Source of the DNA: Favolaschia claudopus | Lineage: Eukaryota > Basidiomycota > Agaricomycetes > Agaricales > Mycenaceae | Length of the DNA: 64,000 bases | Direction: 5' to 3' | Assembly: GCA_037176885.1 (NCBI GenBank) | Contig: JAWWNJ010000014.1 | Location: 186,001-250,000, forward strand | Shown: piece by piece, positions 56,265 to 64,000 of the stretch | How positions within the stretch are numbered: the stretch's first letter is position 1 | Layout of the letters: each line of letters opens with the position of its first letter | Notes under the pieces: generated by a model | Told to the model about the DNA's origin: nothing | What the model saw: only the letters and a program-made list of their open reading frames with translations | Databases searched by the model: none | Made by a program: the position numbers and the translations under genes

Positions 56265-56821
56265 TACTGTAGCACTTTGTATGGGTGAAACAGACCCTCG
56301 AGCGTGACTGGAAACGCTACGCATGGAAACCAGAAACGGCCTCAGCGTTATGCGTGACATCATAGAATTTTGGAAACGGGGGGGGGGGGGGGGGGGGGGA
56401 AACACCGATAAAATCTATTTCCAAACGTTGAACGGATTCTGGGCAATTTTTAGCTCTCATGCTTTCTTTGTATCCATAGCCCTTATTTCTCCTGTTACGG
56501 GCTCCGTAATACACCTCTTTTTTTTTTTCATGAACACTGGCGCACGCTCAGACGCTTAAACCAGCGATGGGTCCACCACAAGCATTCTTCGAGCGACTAC
56601 GTCGGCCAGCTTCTGGTACACCTTCCCAGCACCTTGCCCGTGGCACCGTACCGGTTCTATCTTGACGAAGATTGTAGAGAGTGATTGAGTGCAGTGAGGA
56701 GGAGGAGGGTTATAGCAGTAGATTCAGCTAGATTTTACAGCCACAAACATGATAATTCGACATCTTTGTATGTCACGCAGTCCTCACGCGTTACGTTTCA
56801 CCCATACAAAGTGCTACAGTA
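56265..56821. mobile_element. MITE, CTGTAGCAC family, copy 3, in the Copia RT
   Basis: TA-CTGTAGCACTTTGTATGGG is mirrored by CCCATACAAAGTGCTACAG-TA. Removing it with one TA restores the Copia frame from EDY into VCLL, so the TA duplication and both ends are certain. The interior matches copies 1 and 2 and has a 22-base G-run. Confidence 0.95.
56378..56399 (+). repeat. Poly-G run, 22 bases
   Basis: An uninterrupted G-run in the MITE. The matching place in copy 2 (51334, reverse orientation) is only CCCACCCG, so it expanded in this copy. Confidence 0.95.
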
Positions 56822-56835
56822 TGTCTGTCTCCTGA

Positions 56836-57009
56836 AAAGGGGAAGTTAGAGTTACTCCGGGAGTGAATTTGGGCTTGGGGTTGGGCTTCGGAGATAAGTT
56901 TGATGCGTGTACGTAGCGTTATGTCACAGCTTCCCACAAGCTTTTTTTCGTCTTCCACGGGTTAAAGCAAGCCGCACTTCTCTGGTACCAAAAGTTACGT
57001 TCCATAATT
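56836..57009 (+). pseudogene. Copia RT scrap between two insertions
   Basis: After VCLLK the frame is lost for about 100 bases (56836-56938), then resumes as FHGLKQAALLWYQKLRSII, the conserved GLKQA block of Copia RT. It ends at 57009 at the 4.5-kb insertion and continues at 61511 as LVKIGF in the same frame. Confidence 0.8.
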
Positions 57010-57771
57010 TGGAAACACTGTCCGAGCACGGGAGGACAGTGTGCCGTTTTGTGACAGTGGCAGAGAGGGGGCCGATCTGATGTTTCAGATCCGAGCTCTT
57101 CTCTTTCCTCGACCACCATCATCCATTTCTTCCTGCTAGCTCCCTGGACTCACGAACATTCCGACTTCACGACGCTTTGCTTCTCTTTGCTTCTCACTTA
57201 TGACCCAACAACATAGAACACCATCCCACGTTAGTCCTGTCTTGACGACCCCCTTTCCCACTCAGTAGTGGAGCTCTACTGCTTTCGACAGCAGACCTTT
57301 TCCACCTACAACCACAACCGGCCTCCCCGAGCTCGCCACTGGATTCCCTGTGCCGCCCGAGTGCTTTCCGAGCATGCCACCGATTCTGCTGCTCCTATCT
57401 TTCCTCCTGGCGACCACCTTCCTCGCCTTGTGGCTACGACTGTTCTCTATATTTCGATCCCTTTGGCTCCGGCCATTTCTGATTGATTTAATATGACGAG
57501 CTACGCTTCACATATCCCTCACGTTCCACTCTCCCAACCTATGGCGCCTCGACCCACCAACTACCCAGCCCCTAGCCGTACTCTCTGGGATTCGACTGCT
57601 CAACGTAACCCTCCTCTGCCGACTCCCTGACATCACTTGACGCCACATGACCTGGTATCAGCTCTCCCTAAGCCGTCTCACTCACGGCTCAAGCAATCCC
57701 GTGTTCACGTTCACATTCCCGTTCACGAATTCCCGTCTGACGATCAAACCTACGAATACCTGCATCTACGC

Positions 57772-58460
57772 GGGTCCAATCTTCCAGCTAAAAATGTAGA
57801 GTTCGGATTCCTGCGTTTTCGTGGATCCTGCATTCAAGCTGACGTTCACGATTCCCGAATTCCCCCATTTGCTGGGGTCCAGCCCTTAGGCTGATGCTCA
57901 AGACTTCCGAATTCCTGCGTTTTCGTGGGTCCAGCATTCAAGCTGACGTTCACGATTCACGAATTCCCGCATATCTGTGGGTCCAGCGTTCAAGCTGAAG
58001 TTCTAAACTTCCAAATTCCCGCATCGGTCTAGCATTTCAGCTGACGTTCACGAAGTCCAGCATTCAAGCTGGCGTTCACGATTTCCGAATTCCTGCACTC
58101 CTGTGGGTCCAGCACTAACGCTGATGTTCACGATTCACGAATTCCCGCATCCCTACCGGTCCAGCCTTTCAAGACTTCCGAATTCCTGCGTTGTTGTGGG
58201 TCCAGCATTCAAGCTGATGTTCAAGACTTCCGAACTCCTGCGTTATCGTGGGTCCAGCGTTCAAGCTATCGTTCCCAATTCCCCGATTCCTGCATTCCCG
58301 TGGCTCCAGCGCCAACGCTGACGTTCACGACGCACGCATCCCGGAGTCCAGCCTTTAAGCCGACGCTCAAGACTTGAGAACTCCTGGGTTAACGTGGCTC
58401 CAGCAGTCAAGCTGACGTCCACAGTCCGCCAATTCCTGCATTCCCGCGCGGCTAGCATGG
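57772..58460 (+). repeat. Minisatellite, degenerate ~52-bp units
   Basis: About thirteen units follow the pattern GGGTCCAGCATTCAAGCTGA, CGTTCACGATT, CCGAATTCCTGCGTTNTCGT. Some units are shortened or fused. The unit is not a multiple of three, and frames across it change unit by unit, so it is unlikely to be coding. Confidence 0.9.
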
Positions 58461-60918
58461 AAGCTGACGTTCAAATTTGCCGGATTCCTGTATCTCTACG
58501 TATTCAATCTCCCCACTGACATTGACGACTGCCGAACTCGCCCATTCCCGTGTTTACATGCGCTGATCTCTGCGTTTTCACGCAACTCTTTTGTAATCAC
58601 CTTCTTGTAATACGCTTCATGCTCCATGGATCAAGTAATTCACTCGTTGCGCTCACATTCCAACCTTATGCACACCTGGTACTCATGCCCTGCACTCTTC
58701 CTTTCACCCATAAATGCCGGATTCGATATCTCAGGCCTTCAGCTTCGAATTTCACTATGCTCCCCAGCCACAAGACTACCATCATGTCGGCAAATCATGT
58801 TGGCCACTTCTGTAATCTTTTATCCGGCCCACGTTCAAGTATCTCTGGACATGTTCGATTCCAACAGTTCAAGCGGCATCTGCGCGTTTACATTCATCTC
58901 ACTCTCACACTCATGTGGCTTACAGGCCCTGAGTCCGCATTCACGATTCAATCTTACCCCAACTGCATCCGCGCTTTATATTTTTCAGTCTTCACAGTGA
59001 CGAATCCCGACCTCTCATACAAGGGCAACAGCCTTTCTCGCAGATTATTTTCAATGTTCAAGAATCAACGCGCGCACTCCACATTCAACTGGCATTTCTA
59101 TTTTCCAAGTTCGAATGCACTAGTGAGTTATCGAATCAAGTCTTGGGCTCGCGATTCGGCTTGACGTTCAAAACTCCCATGACGCGAAATTCAAGACCAT
59201 ATTTTCACCATTCACCAGTCAAGTATCTCGCGTTCAAGATTCGTTCTGCATGCCACGTAGTGGGGATATACCCCCCTCCTAATACCTTTCAACATCATCG
59301 CTCAAGATTCATTGTTAATGATTCGATTTTCTGATCTACAGTGTATTCCGCAAACTGGGGATTGCTACCGAGCATTTTAAATTGCAACTCTTACGAGCTC
59401 CTTGTTCATTCTTCAACCACCCTCATTTCCGGATGTCTCTAGTTTATCAACTTGGGCAATAACTACTGACGACGTAACCATCAACTCCACGGCTCTTCAA
59501 AGCTTCATCGGCGATAGTGTTCCTTACAGTAGCGGCCTAATCTTCATTCAACCAACCACCCGCCAATCCTGATCCCTCTTTTTGTACCCGGCTTCGAACG
59601 TGACGTGCGACTTCACCGTTTATTTATCCAGTCGTTCGCTAGCGTATGCTGCGCATTCTGACTCCTCATATCCTTCGAATTCCATTCAATACACGCAAAA
59701 CGTCATCTCACACGGTGACACCGCGAATTGGGTTTGGTTACCTACTTTTCTACGTTCTCTTCGCATCTAAGCTCTCTGTTTCATGCTGCACATCGACAAC
59801 ACCTGGTTCAAGATCTCGAATACCTTGACTTCTCAAATTCTTTTCCCTTAGGCTCCATTCAAGCCCAGCACGGGCGCATGCCTTTCGATAGCCAGCAATT
59901 AAAGCACATTATTCCAAATTCGTTTGGATACCATTTTATGTTCTGTTGTCAGCAGTATCCGCGGATTTCAACTCCACAGTCTCCACTTTCTAGCGCACGC
60001 TCTATGCTCTCTTCCCAACGTCAACTCCAGCACCTCCTGCTGTTACAATCTGCGCTTGAGCCTCCATTCAGCTGCAGATACCAAACACAACGCCGTGCTA
60101 CCCATTCGCAACTTCAGATGCCAAAATTGTCCCCGTGTTGAATATTTATTATGTCACGTCGAATATTACCCACCTCGAACCAAAATTCGCAAAATCCGAA
60201 TACTTACCGCTGTTGTTCGAACTGAAGATTTGTAAAAATTCAACTCCTTCGCTGAATGCGTTCTCTACCGGATTCCTCACTCGCCCTTCAACGAACACAC
60301 ACGTTACGAATTGGGTTTACTTTTGATATTCAGCGTTTTCATCATCGAACAGGCATCTGATAATGTTCGCCATTCACGTACGCTGGCAACTTCATCCTCA
60401 TCCAACGGCGATACCCAACCGGTTGACAAATTAATAATCACCTTCATCGACGTCACGTCCCCAGCGTTTGTGCGACTTAGGCCATTGGGCTCGACAACTA
60501 TATGCTCACAAGAACCCTATGTCACAACTGGAAAACTTCATTTCACCTTGCTGCGTCTCGCGGAATGAATGTTCAGTTCAAGGCACAACGCCACCGCAGC
60601 TCATTGGCCTCAACCCATTTTCAACGGCCACTGTACCTTGACGACTCTTGGCTGTCTTCTCATCTCCGTGACTATATCAACTCATCTACTTCTCGGCCGA
60701 ATCAATTCCACGGCGACTGACGGTGACACTTTTTCAGACAATCTGATATGCACAGATCGATCGAGGTTGAACTCTCAGTCTACTTCACTTTCAAGCGCTA
60801 TCCACTCTCTGCCAGTTCTCGCTTACCGTAGTTCGTGCGATGTGCGAGATTCACATTCACGAGCGTGGTCTTACTCTCAGCCTCAAAAAAAAATTGAGAA
60901 ATTCAAGCCACTTTATAA
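58461..60918. other. CT-rich non-coding interior of the 4.5-kb insertion
   Basis: G-poor on the plus strand, full of TTCAA and CACTC words. Only short unrelated frames. No gene can be supported. Confidence 0.5.
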
Positions 60919-61510
60919 TTTGGGAGCCGCCTTCTCTTGTGGGTTAGCCGCGGGCGCTTGGGTTGCCCTCGTCTGGGCGTCTCTGTTTTGGGTTCATCCT
61001 CGCGCATCCCATCGCCCCACGCCCTGGGCGCCGGCGGTTCAAGTTTGTCACCGCCGTGCGTTCCCCACACCCACACCTATGTGGCTGTCTCCTTCTCTGA
61101 CCGAACGAAGCATTGAACAAAATGGAAACACTGTCCGAGCACGGGAGGACAGTGTGCCGTTTTGTGACAGTGGCAGAGAGGGGGCCGATCTGATGTTTCA
61201 GATCCGAGCTCTTCTCTTTCCTCGACCACCATCATCCATTTCTTCCTGCTAGCTCCCTGGACTCACGAACATTCCGACTTCACGACGCTTTGCTTCTCCC
61301 ACCCTCCCTTCCCTTTATATTCTCGTTAACCACTAGCACTCCAAGGATTTCGAGTGGCAGCCGCAGAGTGGGGCAATGGGTTCATCCTCGCGCATCCCAT
61401 CGCCCCACGCCCTGGGCGCCGGCGGTTCAAGTTTGTCACCGCCGTGCGTTCCCCACACCCACACCTATGTGGCTGTCTCCTTCTCTGACCGAACGAAGCA
61501 TTGAACAAAA

Positions 61511-62599
61511 TTGGTCAAGATTGGTTTCCGGGTGTGCATTGCTGATCCGTGCGTCTTTATTCGTCGCCTGGAGAAGGCTATTTCCATCATCAGCGCCCAC
61601 GTTGATGATCTTGGATTATTCTGCTCCTCTGTTGCAGAGGTCAAACTTTTAAAGAAGCAGATTTCCGACCATGTCCAAATCAAGGACTTGGGAGAGTCAA
61701 AATCCATTCTTGGCCTCGAAATCCTGCGTGATCGTGCGAACCGCACCATCTCCTTGTCTCATCGTTTCTATATTGACTCGATTGTGGCTCGGTATCGCAT
61801 GGAGGATGCACGGCCCGTATACTTGCCAGTCAACACGTCGGCCGCTCCGCTTTCCAAGTCTCAATCTCCTCAGACTTCGGAAGAACTCCAGCGCATGGCC
61901 AACAAACCCTACCAGCACGCCGTTGGTTCGCTTATGCATACCGCTGTTCAATGCCGTCCAAACATCACAAAGGCAGTCCAGTCCGTATCGCAATTTAGCT
62001 CCAACCCCGGTGAAGCTCATTGGGAAGCCGTTAAACGGATCCTCGCGTACCTCAAAGCCACACGCGACTCTGTCCTTGTTCTAGGCGGCAATGAAGACCT
62101 TACCCTTCACGCTTTCAGCGATTCAGATTGGGCAAACTCAAAGGATCACGCCCGATCCATTTCTGGGTATGCTGTCTTCATCGGATCCAGCTTAATCGCT
62201 TGGTCAGCGAAGAAGCAAACCTCCACGGCTCTTTCGACTGGCGAAGCAGAGCTCTACGCTGGCACACACGTCGGGCGTGAAATCATGTGGCTCCGCTCTC
62301 TTCTGTTCGAGCTTGGTTTCTTACTACCTCCCGGACCGACTTCCCTTTCTATCGACAATACTTCCACCATCCGGATGATTGTCAATACTGATGAAGTCAC
62401 CGCTCGAACGAAGCACGTCCACATTGCCATCTGGTGGATCCGTGAAGCAGTCCTCCATCGCTGCATCGTCCCTGTTTACGTCCCTACGGAAGTGAATGTT
62501 GCCGACTTATTCACGAAACCATTGTCGGCACCACGCCACATCTCGTCAAAATGTTGGGCATGGCTCCCCGACCGGATGCTCGTTGAGGGGGAGTGTTGA
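61511..62599 (+). pseudogene. Copia RT (C-terminal part) and RNase H
   Basis: The frame resumes exactly after the insertion as LVKIGFRVCIADPCVFIRRL. The RT active site is AHVDDLGLF near 61600. The connection domain has QIKDLGESKSILGLEI and SQFSSNPGEAHWEAVKRILA. RNase H has HAFSDSDWANSKDHARSISG (62108), KKQTSTALSTGEAELYAG, SIDNTSTIRMIVN and KHVHIAIWWIREAV, with VNVADLFTKPLSAPRH near the end. There is no lesion in 363 codons. The stop codon overlaps the first bases of the 3' LTR. Confidence 0.93.
62583..62593 (+). promoter_or_regulatory. Polypurine tract of the Copia element
   Basis: TTGAGGGGGAG directly precedes TGTTGAAG, the start of the 3' LTR. A G/A tract in this position primes plus-strand DNA synthesis in LTR retrotransposons. 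Confidence 0.7.
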
Positions 62600-62804
62600 A
62601 GTATTTATTTCTCTTCCATTTACCGTACATACCTTACATTCTCCAACTCGCAATCCGTTCCGTTACGCGTCACACATTCCTTATGTAGCTTTGTGTCACC
62701 GTCACATTCCTCAGTCGTTTCCTCCACGACTGAGGTATGTGCACTGTCCTTACAGCTTACTGATTCTCCTGGTAGTTTATACTTACTGTATTCTATCAGG
62801 TATA
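62594..62804 (+). repeat. Copia 3' LTR, cut by a mariner-like end
   Basis: It starts TGTTGAAGTATTT after the polypurine tract. An expected terminal CA is not seen before the mariner-like sequence begins at 62805. An internal inverted pair, CCTCAGTCG and CGACTGAGG, lies at 62711-62735. No 5' LTR is in the window to compare. Confidence 0.6.
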
Positions 62805-62832
62805 TACTCGGTGTGACCAAAAGTAACCGGAA
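62805..62832 (+). mobile_element. One end of a mariner-like element
   Basis: TA-CTCGGTGTGACCAAAAGTA followed by ACCGGAATTTGG closely resembles the tips of the element at 29730-31019. The partner end is not in the remaining 1.17 kb, so the element is truncated or continues past the window. Confidence 0.6.
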
Positions 62833-63790
62833 TTTGGCTTTTTAGAGCGGAATTTCAAACTCAAACAACTTTAAGTGATACGGGGCTCCTCTAAATCATT
62901 TTCTCTACGACTTCCATGGTATGGGCATGGCATGCAATGTTTTGTTTTGAGTTGGTGATTCAATCTTTGAAAGTGGACCAATTTGGAAATATTTGCGCTC
63001 TCTGAAGGGTGCTTAGTATCCCAATAGTATATAAGTCCGATATTTAAGGTTGCCAGGTGTTTTCCGTTGTTCAGTGAGAGAGGCAACTTGGCACACTAAT
63101 TTCCCGCCTCAAAGCTTACATAAAAGAATGTGTAATAATAGGACAAAGAGACTATGCAACCTTTTGCCTGCTTCTTATGCAATTGTATACTATATGTGAC
63201 CGGCCTTCCGGCCACCTTAAGGGTTTTCAGTGATTTTGAAGGCTGAATGATGATTCCATGTGCCACATTGGAACCCTAGTTGTAGGCTAGCATCCTACGA
63301 GTGAGTTGCGAGCAAAAGTGTGAGGATTGATGATGTTTTGATCAGTCGGCAAATATTTTGGTGCGGGAGGTCCGAAATCGGCCGAAACAAGGAAGCCGGC
63401 CAAGCGTGGGAATATACCGCTGTTCGGACCTCCTGGCCGTTTCAATGCACTCAGGCGCGCGGGAGGGCGGGGATTCATAGGGAGTGCATTTTGGATCATC
63501 TTTAGACAGTTTTACAATACAGGAGGGGCTCTGTTGACTCTTAACGGAATATATAATTCAATAACGGTTTTCTGGCTGTATTTAGCGAGCCAACGATATT
63601 AAACGGTACAGCGAGCGGTGCGTGTGCGGCATGAAGAGTGGATATGGGGTAGTATAGCCATAATAATGTTGGGATACAGCTATGGGAGGAATACAGTGAT
63701 ATATGAGCAGGGGAATGTCACCTAGGCAGAATCCTCCTTGCCATAATCAGCAGCAGAGTCGGCGAGCTCCCGTGGAGTGCAGACGAGACA
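62833..63790. other. Region without a supported gene
   Basis: Probably interior of the mariner-like element followed by ordinary intergenic sequence. A small palindrome GACCGGCCTTCCGGCCA lies at 63198. No coding sequence could be supported. Confidence 0.35.
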
Positions 63791-63958
63791 ATGTACCAAG
63801 GTAAGCTCGTATAGACATTAGACGAGGTATACAAACATACCTGACTCCCTAAATCAGCACTGAAGCCCTTCGTTCCGCCAGAAAAAATCCAAAGTTTCGG
63901 GCCTGTCCAAAATCGTGGTTTGACGTCGTCGACCGTGATACCGAGACATCATAGAGAG
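63791..63958 (+). CDS. Possible first exons of a gene running out of the window
   Basis: ATGTACCAAG is followed by a donor GTAAGC at 63801. An intron of 57 bases ends in AATCAG at 63857. The second exon reads ALKPFVPPEKIQSFGPVQNR to a donor GTAAAT at 63959. The splice signals and open frame are consistent, but the product is not recognised and the exons are short. Confidence 0.35.
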
Positions 63959-64000
63959 GTAAATTCATTCGATAGCGCCAAACAAGAGCATTCATATGTA

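Larger units (their letters stand above)
57010..61510. mobile_element. 4.5-kb insertion of unknown class in the Copia RT
   Basis: It begins TGGAAACACTGTCC and ends GCATTGAACAAAA. Joining 57009 to 61511 keeps the Copia frame, so no obvious target duplication exists. Block A (57010-57185) recurs at 61123-61298, and block B (60990-61122) recurs at 61378-61510. The join at 61122/61123 is therefore end-to-start. The element consists of one long unit (57010-61122) and one short unit (61123-61510). No transposase or RT frame is seen. Confidence 0.75.
53488..62804 (+). mobile_element. Ty1/Copia retrotransposon, 5'-truncated, broken by later insertions
   Basis: Order is gag, protease, integrase, reverse transcriptase, RNase H, as in Copia. 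The 5' LTR and first part of gag are missing; coding similarity starts near 53488. The 3' LTR begins at 62594 right after a polypurine tract. Insertions at 56265-56821, about 56836-56938 and 57010-61510 split the reverse transcriptase. Confidence 0.9.

Noticed and set aside
57637..58321. Frames of 72-85 codons across the minisatellite as a repeat protein
   Set aside because: The 52-bp unit is not divisible by three, and the frame changes between units.
57010..61510. Blocks A and B as the two LTRs of a retrotransposon
   Set aside because: A and B do not form a complete matching pair at both ends: the left end has A only, the right end has A-C-B, and no primer-binding site or polypurine tract is seen.
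57010..61510. A classical Helitron
   Set aside because: Tips are TGG and AAAA, not TC and CTRR, and no Rep/helicase coding sequence is present. Left open as an unknown class.

Overview
This window looks like a transposon-dense stretch of a filamentous basidiomycete genome, most likely an Agaricomycete. The evidence is the short GT-AG introns of about 46-58 bases, KDZ-type transposase genes with many introns, Agaricomycete-style non-LTR elements, Ty1/Copia and Ty3/Gypsy remnants, and protein-kinase-like and SRR1-like gene remnants of the kind seen in that group. No rRNA, CRISPR array or convincing tRNA was found. The taxonomic call rests on remembered family resemblance, not on a search.

Layout. 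1-3210: 3' part of a non-LTR retrotransposon (RNase H-like, RT, zinc finger) followed by a 45-base poly-C run. 3582-4976: a TA-flanked inverted-repeat element. 5071-9480: an SRR1-like gene on the minus strand, split by a 3.1-kb inverted-repeat element and carrying an in-frame 159-bp duplication. 9.6-14.9 kb: several miniature inverted-repeat elements around a decayed DUF6729-like coding region. 17.2-18.1 kb: a Copia gag-protease fragment. 18.3-23.3 kb: the best preserved system here, a KDZ DNA transposon with a five-exon accessory gene and a twelve-exon transposase facing it. 23.7-28.6 kb: a repeat family shared with the 57-61 kb region, then two decayed host-like minus-strand genes. 28.6-31.0 kb: inverted-repeat elements, one nested in another.

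31.5-34.9 kb: a protein-kinase-like gene on the minus strand, interrupted by a Mutator-like element with long terminal repeats and a perfect 9-bp target duplication; that element itself contains another element. 34.9-37.6 kb (minus) and 39.7-42.1 kb (plus): the 5' and 3' halves of one kind of LINE in opposite orientation. 42.3-46.9 kb: a GC-rich inverted-repeat element, a second kinase pseudogene and another Mutator-like copy. 47.3-53.4 kb: Gypsy remnants broken by up to three levels of nested elements. 53.5-62.8 kb: one Copia element broken by a TA-type element and by a 4.5-kb insertion that contains a 52-bp minisatellite and ends in a head-to-tail junction. The last 1.2 kb holds a mariner-like end and perhaps the first exons of a gene.

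The window is mainly a record of successive insertions. In several places removing the insertion restores a continuous reading frame, which fixes element boundaries to the base and gives the order of events.
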